The position numbers were made by a program, and so were the translations under genes. Positions 29,073 to 38,520 of a DNA stretch of 64,000 nucleotides are shown piece after piece. The stretch covers positions 130,753-194,752 of the forward strand of contig NZ_NEGH01000005.1 of the NCBI RefSeq assembly GCF_002135375.1. The letters run 5' to 3'. The DNA comes from Acinetobacter sp. ANC 4558. Its GTDB lineage: Bacteria; Pseudomonadota; Gammaproteobacteria; Pseudomonadales; Moraxellaceae. The notes under the pieces are model-generated. The model did not search any database, had not been told where the DNA came from, and worked only from the letters and a program-made list of their open reading frames with translations. Every line of letters starts with the position of its first letter. Within the stretch, counting starts at the first letter, position 1.

Positions 29073-29408
29073 TTAAAAGATCGTTGTGACATATGAAGTC
29101 ATACCTGCTAAAAATAGCATGGGCAAATGACGATATGCATTCACTACCTTATATTCAAATTGGCTCATTACATGAGGATTGAGTTTAGCCATGGTTGCTT
29201 TTAACGCAGACCAAAAACTTAAAATGAATAATGAACTCATTAAACTTAATGCAAAAAAACCAACCATAATTTGACTACTACCCTCGGTAGACTGCCATAA
29301 ATATTGTATTCCTTGGCTTAAGGGTAATATGCTTAAAATTAAAAGAACAGACTTAAGCATAGACCAATGAAATTGGTTTATTTCATCTGATAATATTAAT
29401 GCTTTCAT
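29073..29408 (-). CDS. Small membrane protein of unknown function
   Basis: 111 residues with three predicted membrane helices (about 18-38, 48-72 and 93-110). It is not recognised as any family. Expression is supported by a perfect AGGAGG ribosome site five bases before the ATG at 29408 and by the shared terminator at its 3' end. It is a single gene; the only neighbour on its strand is more than 2 kb away. Confidence 0.7.
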   Translation of the reverse strand: MKALILSDEINQFHWSMLKSVLLILSILPLSQGIQYLWQSTEGSSQIMVGFFALSLMSSLFILSFWSALKATMAKLNPHVMSQFEYKVVNAYRHLPMLFLAGMTSYVTTIF

Positions 29409-29973
29409 TCTATCCTCCTAGCAACTCACTTGCCTTTGAGACATTATGCAATCTTTAATATAAATTAAAAGTCTATATTTCTTCATAATTTACGTTTATT
29501 GTTACCAGTAAATATGGTAATAATTCTTATTATAACTACTATCTCACATCTATTCTTTTTATCAATACTTATCAATCAATTAAGTTATATTTATAGAACA
29601 ATAGTTATTATCATTTAACCTTGTATTGATTTAATCACTCACCTTCAACGATATATTCAATAAAACTTTAATTAAGAATCAATTCATATTCTAGTTAATT
29701 TAAGTTTTAATTCGTATGAATTAAGTGACCTCCATTTTGCATTCTTACTTCAAATATAACATATGACTTATCGCATTTCACATCGTCATCTATTCTAAGA
29801 TTTGTTGATATTAGTTATTTATTTTACATACAAAAATTCACATAATTTTTATTTTTTGTGATAAAATTAACAAAAATCAAATAGATCGTTTTAATAACAA
29901 GATCTCACCTGTAATCTTGTCATTTCATGAGCTATACCGTCTTCATTTTATTGTAGTAATAATGGAAAAATCC
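29409..29973. other. Long A+T-rich intergenic region
   Basis: Spacer of about 560 bp between the divergent membrane-protein and lipoprotein genes. A Fur-like sequence AGTTATTATCATT (29603-29615) is far from either start. A 7-bp hairpin (ACAAGAT/ATCTTGT, 29897-29920) is in the lipoprotein leader. No gene was recognised. Confidence 0.4.
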
Positions 29974-30492
29974 ATGAAAAAATTATTAATTTCAACATTA
30001 TGTATATCAGCATTTGCATTAACTGCTTGTGATAAAAAAACTGAAAATGTTAAACCGACAATTGCAGAAAATTCAACTGTTAGCATTGTATACAGCGACA
30101 ATGTTACTGCTGATATGAATAATGATTTAGAAAAAATTCAAACCCTTTCAAATACAAAAGCTCAAGAGGCATTAAAATTTCAAACTGATCTTGCACAAGC
30201 TGCACAAACTGGAGAAAAATCTGCTTTAGAAAAAGTCATTCAACACATGACCACCTATGTTGAAGGATTTAATAAAGATCTTGATGCGCTCACTCTAAAA
30301 AGTAATGAAGGTAATGCGCTACGTACTAAAATGAAAGAAGTGAATCATCTCAGCATTGAATTAGCTGAAATGAGCATGAAAAACCCACCAGATATAGAAA
30401 AAATCACAGCTTTACAGAAAAAGTCAGTTGAACTACAACAGTCTTTATTACAAGAAATTCAAGCAATTCAGACTAAAACAAGTAAATCTTAA
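29974..30492 (+). CDS. Small lipoprotein of unknown function
   Basis: 172 residues from the ATG at 29974, which has a GGAAA ribosome site; upstream ATGs would put extra residues before the signal peptide. A lipoprotein signal with box LTAC (Cys19) is followed by a polar, mostly helical mature part with heptad-like Leu/Ala spacing and many Gln and Lys, probably a coiled-coil bundle. No enzyme motif is seen. Membrane-anchored periplasmic or outer-membrane location is expected. It ends in a terminator. Confidence 0.75.
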   Translation: MKKLLISTLCISAFALTACDKKTENVKPTIAENSTVSIVYSDNVTADMNNDLEKIQTLSNTKAQEALKFQTDLAQAAQTGEKSALEKVIQHMTTYVEGFNKDLDALTLKSNEGNALRTKMKEVNHLSIELAEMSMKNPPDIEKITALQKKSVELQQSLLQEIQAIQTKTSKS

Positions 30493-30508
30493 AAATATCT
30501 TATTATTG

Positions 30509-30534
30509 AAATAGGCACTTAGATGCCTATTTTT
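30509..30534 (+). terminator. Intrinsic terminator after the lipoprotein gene
   Basis: AAATAGGCA (30509-30517) pairs with TGCCTATTT (30524-30532) around a 6-nt loop, and the 3' arm runs on into a T-run. Confidence 0.85.
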
Positions 30535-30671
30535 ATGTTCAAAAAATGAAAATATCACCACATCAAGATTAGAAATTTTCAACTTTAAATGAAAATTTTT
30601 CATCAAACTCATCTTATTTTCCCCCGAATAAAAACTACAATAATATTTTTATTTTCAGATTAAGCTGTTGT

Positions 30672-31337
30672 ATGTCAAAGTTAGAGCGCATAAAGCTAAG
30701 TTTACCTCAGGGTCATGATAAACTTCTACTTCACTCATGCTGTGCACCATGTTCAGGAGAAGTCATGGAAACGCTGATTGAATCTGACATCAATTTTTCG
30801 ATCTTTTTTTATAATCCCAATATTCATCCAGTGAAAGAATATCTGATTCGTAAAGATGAAAACATTCGTTTTGCAGAAAAGCATAATATCCCTTTTATCG
30901 ATGCTGACTATGATACAGACAATTGGTTTGCTCGTGCAAAAGGAATGGAAAATGAACCTGAAAAAGGGATTCGTTGCACCATGTGCTTTGATATGCGCTT
31001 TGAACGTACAGCCTTATATGCCGCAGAAAATGACTTTAGTTTAATTAGTAGTTCGCTAGGCATCTCTCGCTGGAAAAATATGCAGCAGATTAATGACTGT
31101 GGTCATCGTTCTGCATCACATTACGCAGGCATTCAGTACTGGGACTATAATTGGCGTAAACATGGCGGTGCGACACGTATGCTTGAGATCAGTAAAAAAG
31201 AAGAGTTTTATCAACAAGAATATTGTGGCTGTGTTTACTCCCTTCGAGATACCAATCGCTGGAGAATGAGCAATGGTCGAGATCGCATTCAGCTTGGTGT
31301 GAAATTTTATTCTAATGCGATGGATGATCAAAACTGA
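30672..31337 (+). CDS. queH: Epoxyqueuosine reductase QueH
   Basis: QueH (former DUF208) carries out the last step of queuosine synthesis, reducing epoxyqueuosine in tRNA, as a non-homologous replacement for QueG. The 221-residue protein has the cysteine clusters of the family: HSCCAPCS near the N-terminus, RCTMCFD in the middle and YCGCVYS near the C-terminus, which bind an iron-sulfur cluster and a second metal. Single gene; no other queuosine gene is in the window. Confidence 0.92.
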   Translation: MSKLERIKLSLPQGHDKLLLHSCCAPCSGEVMETLIESDINFSIFFYNPNIHPVKEYLIRKDENIRFAEKHNIPFIDADYDTDNWFARAKGMENEPEKGIRCTMCFDMRFERTALYAAENDFSLISSSLGISRWKNMQQINDCGHRSASHYAGIQYWDYNWRKHGGATRMLEISKKEEFYQQEYCGCVYSLRDTNRWRMSNGRDRIQLGVKFYSNAMDDQN

Positions 31338-31380
31338 TTTAAATATTTTGTTCACAATCTATTTATTCTAAATCAGAATA

Positions 31381-31411
31381 AAAAACCAGTGCAATATGCA
31401 CTGGTTTTTTT
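31381..31411. terminator. Bidirectional intrinsic terminator between queH and icd
   Basis: AAAAACCAGTGCA (31381-31393) and TGCACTGGTTTTT (31397-31409) form a 13-bp perfect stem with a 3-nt loop and a T-run. Confidence 0.95.
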
Positions 31412-31438
31412 GATACATTTCAATATTAAAATGAAAGC

Positions 31439-33676
31439 TTAAGCATCAATCGTAGCAAGAACTTCATTCAAAGTAGCACTTGGACGCATTACGGCATTTA
31501 CTTTCTCAGCATTAATGGCGTAGTAACCACCAATATCTACAGATTTACCTTGAACTGCTGCAAGTTCAGCTACAATTTTGTCTTCATTATCATCTAATGA
31601 TTTCGCAAGAGGAGCAAATTTCGCTTTCAAATCTGCATCTTCATTTTGAGCAGCTAAAGCTTCAGCCCAATATTTAGCAAGATAGAAATGGCTGCCGCGG
31701 TTATCTAATTCACCAGTACGACGTGATGGTGATTTATCATTATCTAACAGTTTACCTGTTGCTTGGTCTAAAGTTTTAGCAAGCAATTTAGCCTGTGCGT
31801 TATCTTCTTTAATACCCAACTCTTCAAGTGAAACTGCCAATGCTAAGAACTCACCCAATGAATCCCAACGCAAATGGTTTTCTTCTACTAGCTGCTGAAC
31901 ATGTTTCGGTGCTGAACCACCTGCACCTGTTTCATACATGCCTCCACCCGCCATTAATGGCACGATAGATAACATTTTCGCAGAAGTACCCAATTCCATA
32001 ATTGGGAATAAATCTGTTAAATAATCACGCAAGATATTACCAGTTACAGAAATGGTATCCAAACCACGTGCTACACGCTCAAGCGTATAACGCATTGCGC
32101 GAACTTGCGACATGATTTGAATGTCTAAACCAGTCGTATCATAATCTTTTAAGTATTTTTCAACTTTCTTAATTAGCTCATTCTCATGTGGACGATATGG
32201 GTCTAACCAGAAAATTGCAGGCATACCTGAATTACGTGCACGTGTTACTGCAAGCTTAACCCAATCACGGATAGGTGCATCTTTCACCTGACACATACGC
32301 CAGATATCGCCTTCTTCCACATTTTGGGACATCAATACTTCGCCAGTTTCTAAATCTGTGATGTTCGCAACACCCGCTTCAGAAATTTCGAAAGTTTTAT
32401 CGTGAGAGCCGTACTCTTCAGCTTTTTGCGCCATTAAGCCAACGTTAGGCACGGTACCCATGGTACGTGGATCAAAATTACCATTCCACTTACAGAAATT
32501 GATCATTTCTTGGTAAATACGCGCAAATGTAGATTCTGGCATCACAGCTTTACAATCATACTGTTTACCGTCTGCACCCCACATTTTACCACCTGCACGG
32601 ATCATTGCAGGCATAGATGCATCAACAATAATATCATTTGGAGAATGGAAGTTTGTGATACCTTTTGCTGAATCAACCATCGCAAGCGCTGGACGATGTT
32701 CTTGACATGCATGTAAATCACGGATGATTTCATCACGTTGTGATTCAGGTAAAGTTTCAATTTTTTCATAAAGCACTGACATACCGTTGTTTACGTTAAT
32801 GCCAAGCTCATCGAATAACTTACCGTGTTTTTCAAATGCATCTTTATAATAAATTTTTACACAGTGACCGAATACAATCGGATGTGAAACTTTCATCATT
32901 GTTGCTTTCACGTGAAGTGAAAATAAAATTCCTGCTTCACGGCAATCTTCCAATTGTTTTTCGTAGAAATCACAAAGTGCTTTCTTACTCATAAACATTG
33001 AATCAATGATTTCACCATCTTGAAGAGCAACTTTTGACTTCAGTACAATCGTCTCACCACGATTGGTAATCAGCTCCATTTTTACGTCACGTGCACGATC
33101 AAGTGTCAGTGATTTTTCACCATGATAGAAATCACCTTCTTCCATATGTGAAACATGCGTTTGTGACCACTGTTTCCATTCACTCATTGAATGAGGGTGC
33201 TTCTTCGCATAGTTTTTCACTGCCGCAGGTGCACGGCGGTCTGAGTTACCTTCACGTAATACAGGGTTTACTGCAGAACCTAAACACTTACCATAACGAA
33301 CTTTAATTGCTTTTTCTTCGTCAGTCGTTGGATTTTCTGGATAATCTGGAATTGAATAGCCTTTCGATTGAAGCTCTTTAATACAAGCTACTAATTGCCC
33401 AACAGAAGCACTAATATTTGGGAGTTTAATAATATTAGTATCTGGATTTTGTGTAAGACGACCTAGTTCTGCGAGGTTATTAGGAACCTTTTGCTCATCA
33501 TTTAAATATTCTGTGAATTCTGCGAGCACTCGTGCAGCGACAGAGATGTCAGTTTTAACAATCTCAACGTCAGCTGGCTTAGTAAAGGTTTCTATGATCG
33601 GTAGCAACGAGTAAGTCGCTAAAAGTGGCGCCTCATCGGTCAGTGTGTAAATGATTGTTGACTTTCCACCAGCCAT
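31439..33676 (-). CDS. icd: NADP-dependent isocitrate dehydrogenase, monomeric type
   Basis: A 745-residue monomeric IDH, the same length class as the Azotobacter enzyme (741). It oxidises isocitrate to 2-oxoglutarate with NADP in the TCA cycle. The N-terminus [21 protein letters not shown], the SDRRAP block near 145, the GSAPKHVQQ block near 590 and the [17 protein letters not shown] block near 655 are characteristic. The ATG at 33676 has an AAGGGG ribosome site. It is a single gene with a long untranslated region upstream. Confidence 0.96.
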   Translation of the reverse strand: MAGGKSTIIYTLTDEAPLLATYSLLPIIETFTKPADVEIVKTDISVAARVLAEFTEYLNDEQKVPNNLAELGRLTQNPDTNIIKLPNISASVGQLVACIKELQSKGYSIPDYPENPTTDEEKAIKVRYGKCLGSAVNPVLREGNSDRRAPAAVKNYAKKHPHSMSEWKQWSQTHVSHMEEGDFYHGEKSLTLDRARDVKMELITNRGETIVLKSKVALQDGEIIDSMFMSKKALCDFYEKQLEDCREAGILFSLHVKATMMKVSHPIVFGHCVKIYYKDAFEKHGKLFDELGINVNNGMSVLYEKIETLPESQRDEIIRDLHACQEHRPALAMVDSAKGITNFHSPNDIIVDASMPAMIRAGGKMWGADGKQYDCKAVMPESTFARIYQEMINFCKWNGNFDPRTMGTVPNVGLMAQKAEEYGSHDKTFEISEAGVANITDLETGEVLMSQNVEEGDIWRMCQVKDAPIRDWVKLAVTRARNSGMPAIFWLDPYRPHENELIKKVEKYLKDYDTTGLDIQIMSQVRAMRYTLERVARGLDTISVTGNILRDYLTDLFPIMELGTSAKMLSIVPLMAGGGMYETGAGGSAPKHVQQLVEENHLRWDSLGEFLALAVSLEELGIKEDNAQAKLLAKTLDQATGKLLDNDKSPSRRTGELDNRGSHFYLAKYWAEALAAQNEDADLKAKFAPLAKSLDDNEDKIVAELAAVQGKSVDIGGYYAINAEKVNAVMRPSATLNEVLATIDA

Positions 33677-34317
33677 ATATAGCCCCTTGCTTTGGATAGA
33701 GTTTTCTGAGGACTAAGCTTATGACTCAGCCCTTTCAAACCAGTTTGCTTAAATAAAACATTGAGAGTATCGTCCCTCAATGCATCTCAGTCAACGAAAT
33801 ATCTTTCCATATTGCTATTTCGCTTGAAATTCATACATATTCGCTTTTCTTCGTGCAATATTCTATGCGAAATTTGTGTTTATTTCGAACATTAAACATC
33901 ATAATTTTTCATTACATTTTATGACGTGAATATTTCAGTCCGAAGACACAGCAATACGTTTATATTCATAAAATTGATTTAATTTTATACAATTATAAAC
34001 CTTTAGGGTTTAAGTTCATTGGCATTAGAAATCAAAATTTAACACGTTGTGTTTCAACTATCAATTTCAAGCTATCTTATTATAAATATTATAGATTATA
34101 GTTTAAAACTTATTTTTATTTCATGAACCAAAATAATCTTTCTCAAATATTAAACCAATGAAATACAAAATTTTAAACTGATAAATAACTATATGATTTT
34201 TCTATTTTTTACATATTTAAATATACTTTTTCAGAAAAATGATGCTTATGCTCAGTAAAAATTAAATTTAATACTTTATATAAAATAATCACAAAAAAAT
34301 ATAAAAAAATAATAATA
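33677..34317. other. Long A+T-rich region upstream of icd
   Basis: About 640 bp with no open frame of gene character. It must hold the icd promoter. I see no repeat or RNA structure I can defend here; the next 120 bp contain a candidate sRNA. Confidence 0.45.
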
Positions 34318-34345
34318 TTGACTTAAATTAACATATATGTATAAT
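34318..34345 (+). promoter_or_regulatory. Near-consensus sigma-70 promoter without a following gene
   Basis: TTGACT (34318-34323), 16 bp, TATAAT (34340-34345). Transcription would begin near 34352. The first downstream element is a perfect terminator hairpin at 34396-34430, ahead of umuD. Confidence 0.7.
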
Positions 34346-34351
34346 GAATCA

Positions 34352-34434
34352 CATAATAATAACAATATTGATAAAAATCAAACAAAACCATTAATAAAAG
34401 GCCTATAAGTATTTAACTTATAGGCCTTTTAAAA
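34352..34434 (+). ncRNA. Candidate small RNA of about 80 nt
   Basis: Bounded by the near-consensus promoter just upstream and a 14-bp perfect inverted repeat (AAAAGGCCTATAAG at 34396-34409, CTTATAGGCCTTTT at 34417-34430). The 5' half is A-rich and unstructured, as in many Hfq-binding sRNAs. No start codon with a ribosome site lies inside it. The T-run after the hairpin is short (TTTT then AAAATTT), so it could also be read from the opposite strand. Inference only. Confidence 0.5.
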
Positions 34435-34531
34435 TTTACATTTCATTTTATAATTTCTCCTTGCCTTTATAATTTTACATAATGACGTTCAGTTTCATTG
34501 AAATAACACGATCTAAAATTAAAGACGATGT

Positions 34532-34552
34532 TTGAATTTTAAACAGTTTCAT
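34532..34552. promoter_or_regulatory. Putative UmuDAb operator upstream of umuDC
   Basis: TTGAA (34532-34536), 11 bp, TTCAT (34548-34552): one mismatch from the TTGAA-N11-TTCAA palindrome reported for the Acinetobacter DNA-damage repressor UmuDAb. It overlaps the likely promoter (TATAGA at 34553), which suits repression and SOS-like induction. Confidence 0.6.
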
Positions 34553-34591
34553 TATAGAATTTTGATTATGTAATTTTTTCGAGTTTTAGCA

Positions 34592-35152
34592 ATGGCAACG
34601 CATGGTGGTAAACGTGAGGGTGCGGGTAGAAAATTTAAATATAACGAGCCAACAAAGGTATTACGTGTTCCTGAATCTCGAATTATAGACGTAAAGAAAT
34701 ATTTACTTCAAACAAAAATTTCAACTGAAATTACGGATATTCGACAAATTGATCCGGTCACTCATCTACAAATTCCTTTAGCAACTGAACGTGTTGCAGC
34801 GGGTTTTCCAGCACCAAGCCAAGATTATATTGATGCAAAACTAGATCTTAACGAACATCTTATTCGTAATGCCAATGCGACATTTATCGTCAAAGTAAAC
34901 TCGCTTTCTATGGTAAATGCAGGATTAGATATTAATGATGAACTGATTGTTGACCGCAGTTTAGATGCAAAACATCGCGATATCATTATTGCCTTAATTG
35001 ATAATGAGTTTACGGTTAAACGACTCATGAAAGATACCAATACAATTTGGCTCAAAGCAGAAAATTCTGATTTTTCAGATATTCACCTTAAAGATGGACA
35101 AGAGTTTATCATTTGGGGAGTCGTTACCCGAGTGATTAAAAATTTAAGATGA
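34592..35152 (+). CDS. umuD: UmuD-like translesion polymerase V subunit with N-terminal extension
   Basis: S24/LexA-type self-cleaving protein, 186 residues against 139 in E. coli UmuD. The extra part is an N-terminal segment beginning [13 protein letters not shown], basic and possibly DNA-binding. The cleavage site reads [11 protein letters not shown], so the cut would be at Ala70-Gly71. The dyad is Ser106 (in SLSM) and Lys143 (in FTVKRL), so self-processing should work. It overlaps umuC by four bases. It is distinct from the longer regulator UmuDAb, from memory. Confidence 0.88.
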   Translation: MATHGGKREGAGRKFKYNEPTKVLRVPESRIIDVKKYLLQTKISTEITDIRQIDPVTHLQIPLATERVAAGFPAPSQDYIDAKLDLNEHLIRNANATFIVKVNSLSMVNAGLDINDELIVDRSLDAKHRDIIIALIDNEFTVKRLMKDTNTIWLKAENSDFSDIHLKDGQEFIIWGVVTRVIKNLR

Positions 35153-36447
35153 CATATCAAAATAAAATTTACGCCTTAATTGATGTCAATAATTGCTACG
35201 TCAGTTGTGAGCGTGTATTTAATCCAAAGCTCAATCATAAACCTGTCATTGTCTTGTCTAATAATGATGGTTGTATTGTTTCGCGATCTCAAGAGGCAAA
35301 AGCGTTAGGAATCCAAATGGGGATTCCCCTATTTCAAATTAAAGATATTGTAGAACAACATGCCGTTGAAATATTGTCGAGTAACTATAAGCTGTATACC
35401 GAAATGTCGAAGCGATTTCATGCAATTCTTTCTGACTATGTTTCACCGCATGAACAAGAAATTTATTCTATTGATGAATGCTTCTTAGATTTAACCGCCT
35501 ATCAATATCAATTTGATTTAACCCTATATGCACAGAATATGCGCGATAAAATCTTCAAATGGATTGGTTTACCTGTCTGTATTGGAATTGGGCGTAGTAA
35601 AACTGAAGCTAAACTCGCAAACCATATGGCAAAGAATGGCAAACGCTTTAATGGGGTATGTAATTTAGCCACAATGGAACCTAAATATCGGGATTATTTT
35701 TCCAGTTTAATTGATATAAAAGAAATTTGGGGCATTGGCAAACAACACAGTCAGAAACTACATCGTATGGGAATTCATACAGCCTTCGATCTGACTCAAG
35801 CCAATGCTCAAGCCATAAAAAAAGTTTTTTCAATTGTACTCGCCAAAACAGTTGCAGAATTACAAGGAATCTCTTGTATTGAAATTGAACATAGCCCATC
35901 TGCTAAAAAACAAATTATTTCCTCTCGCTCTTTCGGGCAACGTGTTACTCATATTGACGCTTTATCTGAAGCCATGAGTGATTATCTACAATCTGCAGTC
36001 AAGCGCTTAAGAGATGATCAAAGCTTATGTAATTGTATGATAATTTTTGCATCCTCAAGTCCTTTTGATACGCAGCGACCTTTCTATCAAAAAGTCATCC
36101 ATATTGATTTATCTGAACCAACGGATTCTATGGCTGTCATCAATAAGACAGTAATGGCGCATATACATCAGCTTTATCAAGAGGGCGTAGCGTTCAAAAA
36201 ATGTGGCATCATTTTAACGGGAATAGAAAACAAAGTAAGCTACATTCCCGACCTATTCACAGATGTTGATGTAATGACAAAAAATGAAAATTTACAAATT
36301 GCAATTGAACGTATTAAAGATAAATTTGGTGATCAAAAAATAGCACTCGGTTCATGTAAAATTTCTCATGAAGCATGGATCACAAACAGTACTCACCTAT
36401 CGCAAGATTATTTCTCATGGGATGGCCTCTTGACCATTCATCAATAA
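35149..36447 (+). CDS. umuC: DNA polymerase V catalytic subunit UmuC
   Basis: Y-family error-prone polymerase used for translesion synthesis. The 432-residue protein has the metal-binding [15 protein letters not shown] (about 9-23), the [10 protein letters not shown] motif with the catalytic Asp-Glu pair near 105-112, the [18 protein letters not shown] loop and helix-hairpin-helix motif, and a little-finger domain toward the C-terminus. Translation is coupled to umuD by an ATGA overlap. The operon is probably DNA-damage induced through the operator upstream. Confidence 0.95.
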   Translation: MTYQNKIYALIDVNNCYVSCERVFNPKLNHKPVIVLSNNDGCIVSRSQEAKALGIQMGIPLFQIKDIVEQHAVEILSSNYKLYTEMSKRFHAILSDYVSPHEQEIYSIDECFLDLTAYQYQFDLTLYAQNMRDKIFKWIGLPVCIGIGRSKTEAKLANHMAKNGKRFNGVCNLATMEPKYRDYFSSLIDIKEIWGIGKQHSQKLHRMGIHTAFDLTQANAQAIKKVFSIVLAKTVAELQGISCIEIEHSPSAKKQIISSRSFGQRVTHIDALSEAMSDYLQSAVKRLRDDQSLCNCMIIFASSSPFDTQRPFYQKVIHIDLSEPTDSMAVINKTVMAHIHQLYQEGVAFKKCGIILTGIENKVSYIPDLFTDVDVMTKNENLQIAIERIKDKFGDQKIALGSCKISHEAWITNSTHLSQDYFSWDGLLTIHQ

Positions 36448-36635
36448 AAAGAATTTACTTTAATATTGATCAGTTTTAATTCTAAAAAATCACCATGTTT
36501 TTCACATCCTCTGCATCGCTATAAACTTAATTTAGTCAAATAAATATATTTATATACTTACTTTACATATTCATCTTTCATATTATGTATATTCCAGTTG
36601 AACTCAGTTTACACATTGAATTAAGGAATTCTCTA

Positions 36636-37259
36636 ATGCTTCAAATTCTTGGAAGAGCAGATTCGATAAATGTAAGAAAAGTACTTTGGGTTTGCGATGA
36701 ACTCAATCTTTCCTATACGCGTGAAGACTGGGGGCGTGGCTTTCAATCTCCCCAAACAGCTCAGTTTATACAGTTAAATCCAAATGCCACAATTCCAGTA
36801 CTGATTGACCATGAGTTTGTCTTATGGCAATCGAACTCAATTATTCGATATTTAGCCAATCAATATCACGGTCAAGAACTTTATCCAGTCGATGCAAAAA
36901 AGCGCGCCATTATAGATCAATGGATTGATTGGCAAGGCATAGAGCTCAATAATAGTTGGACATATGCTTTGATGAATATTATTCGTCATTCACCTGACCA
37001 TCAGGATCCTGCCTTGGTTGAAAAAAGTATTCAATCGTGGAATAAACTCATGGGTATTATAGACCATCAACTGGCTAAAACTGGTGCCTATATTACTGGT
37101 GAGCATTTTAGTCTGGCTGATATTGGGATTGGACTATCGGTACAGCGTTGGTATTTAACACCATTTGCGAAGCCACAATACTCACATGTCAAACGTTATT
37201 ATGAGTTATTAGGTCAACGTGAGGCTTATTTAAGATGGGGAAATAATGGTCAAAATTAA
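36636..37259 (+). CDS. Glutathione S-transferase family protein
   Basis: 207 residues: an N-terminal thioredoxin-like domain (1-80) with NATIPVLID and the glutathione-contacting QSNSIIRYLA, and a C-terminal helical domain with the FSLADIGIG motif that includes the capping-box aspartate. The start is the ATG at 36636 after AAGGA; the longer frame has 17 unlikely residues. Substrate unknown; it is convergent with the following LysR gene, so no operon context helps. Confidence 0.88.
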   Translation: MLQILGRADSINVRKVLWVCDELNLSYTREDWGRGFQSPQTAQFIQLNPNATIPVLIDHEFVLWQSNSIIRYLANQYHGQELYPVDAKKRAIIDQWIDWQGIELNNSWTYALMNIIRHSPDHQDPALVEKSIQSWNKLMGIIDHQLAKTGAYITGEHFSLADIGIGLSVQRWYLTPFAKPQYSHVKRYYELLGQREAYLRWGNNGQN

Positions 37260-37281
37260 CCATGCCCCCCGATATCTTCCA

Positions 37282-37324
37282 CCCATTGAAGTTACTATAT
37301 TTTTAAGTAACTTCAATGGGGTTT
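37282..37324. terminator. Hairpin between GST and LysR genes
   Basis: A 15-bp perfect inverted repeat (37282-37296 with 37306-37320) and a TTTT after it on the plus strand. Its right arm overlaps the last codons of the LysR gene. Confidence 0.75.
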
Positions 37325-38217
37325 TGCTGGCTTGGTTCTGAATGAAGATCGTGCATCATTAATTTTAGGTTTTCAAGGAAATGCGTCATATTGGTTCCCC
37401 AGTTTGCTGGAACATCTGCAATTAAATACGTTTTGATTTCAGGAATGCGGTGATCTAATTCATGAACAATAACACGTTCATAAAAATGCGATTGTTGAAC
37501 ATAACTGATGGGTAAAATTGCCACCCCCACATCTAAGCTCACGCAACTCACAATGCCATCTAGACTGCCCATTTCAAGTATATTTGTTGCTGGTAAGTCA
37601 TTTAAAGATAAAAATAAATCTATAGTTTTCCGATAACTGCATCCTTGTTTAAATGCAATAAACTTTTTCTGACTTAAAAACTCTTTCGTTAAGGGGTGTG
37701 GAACATGCTGAGATGAGATTAAAACTAATTGCTCAGTCCACACGTGATAGTTAAATAACCCCTCAATTGGCACACTGCTCGCAATAAAAGCACAATCTAA
37801 TTGTGATGTTCTGACTTGATCAATTAAATCTCGACTGGTCCCTGTAGTTAATGAGAATGGGAAAATTGGTTCCATCTGCTGTAAATGTTGGAATAATATT
37901 GGCAGTCTCACTGCCGCTGTCGTTTCCATGCTTCCCACATTTAACGGAAAACTTTTGCTCATTTGAGTATGACTAAACGTCGCCACAACTTCTTTTTGAA
38001 GACTCACAATTTTTTCAGCATAATCATAAAGTTGCAAACCTGCACGCGTAGGTAGTATAGGTGTTTGTCGATGTAAGATTTCCACACCCAACTCTGTTTC
38101 TAACTTTTTTATATGACTGGTGACATTTGATTGTACGGTATGTAAATATTTTGCTGCCTCTGAAAAACTTCCTAATTTCACCACCATGAGGAATACTTCT
38201 AACGACTTAATTTGCAT
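37303..38217 (-). CDS. LysR-family transcriptional regulator
   Basis: About 305 residues from the ATG at 38217 (MQIKSLEVFLMVVKLGSFSE). The DNA-binding segment SFSEAAKYLHTVQSNVTSHI (about 17-36) is typical of LysR proteins of the CysB/Cbl and GltR side of the family. It is divergent from the YbfB/YjiJ-type transporter gene and the small ORF at 38.3 kb, and probably controls them. Effector unknown. Confidence 0.88.
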   Translation of the reverse strand: MQIKSLEVFLMVVKLGSFSEAAKYLHTVQSNVTSHIKKLETELGVEILHRQTPILPTRAGLQLYDYAEKIVSLQKEVVATFSHTQMSKSFPLNVGSMETTAAVRLPILFQHLQQMEPIFPFSLTTGTSRDLIDQVRTSQLDCAFIASSVPIEGLFNYHVWTEQLVLISSQHVPHPLTKEFLSQKKFIAFKQGCSYRKTIDLFLSLNDLPATNILEMGSLDGIVSCVSLDVGVAILPISYVQQSHFYERVIVHELDHRIPEIKTYLIADVPANWGTNMTHFLENLKLMMHDLHSEPSQQNPIEVT

Positions 38218-38316
38218 CTGAATCACTTTTAGAGATAGTTGGTATCTAATCAAATCATTTTACATGATTATGATGACTTGTTTAAATTCAATTACACATG
38301 AACAAGGGGAAATCAG

Positions 38317-38454
38317 ATGAGCCATTTTATACACATCTCTAAATTACTATTCATACTTATGCTGTTCAGTTTTATGACTTATGGTGCAAGCCTTTTTGAC
38401 ACTAAAGTTTTTGGTAAATCTAGCCCCACTCAACACATTGAATATAGCGAGTAG
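38317..38454 (+). CDS. Small ORF, possible 45-residue membrane or secreted peptide
   Basis: ATG at 38317 eight bases after AAGGGG, reading 45 codons to TAG at 38452-38454. The sequence has a hydrophobic core (KLLFILMLFSFMTYGA) that looks like a signal peptide or single membrane helix, followed by a short polar tail. It lies between the LysR gene and the transporter gene, on the transporter strand. No family recognised; whether it is translated is unknown. Confidence 0.4.
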   Translation: MSHFIHISKLLFILMLFSFMTYGASLFDTKVFGKSSPTQHIEYSE

Positions 38455-38520
38455 TTTTGTAAGATCGAAGCCTAGCATCTAAATAATCAATCATTTTTAA
38501 TATCTGCATGGTAGATAGAT

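Noticed and set aside
29603..29615. Fur-like sequence in the 29.4-29.97 kb gap
   Set aside because: It is more than 190 bp from any start codon, has no promoter around it, and such A+T-rich matches are expected by chance.
38461..38520. Extra regulatory site upstream of the YbfB/YjiJ-type gene
   Set aside because: No clear LysR box or promoter could be separated from background A+T content.
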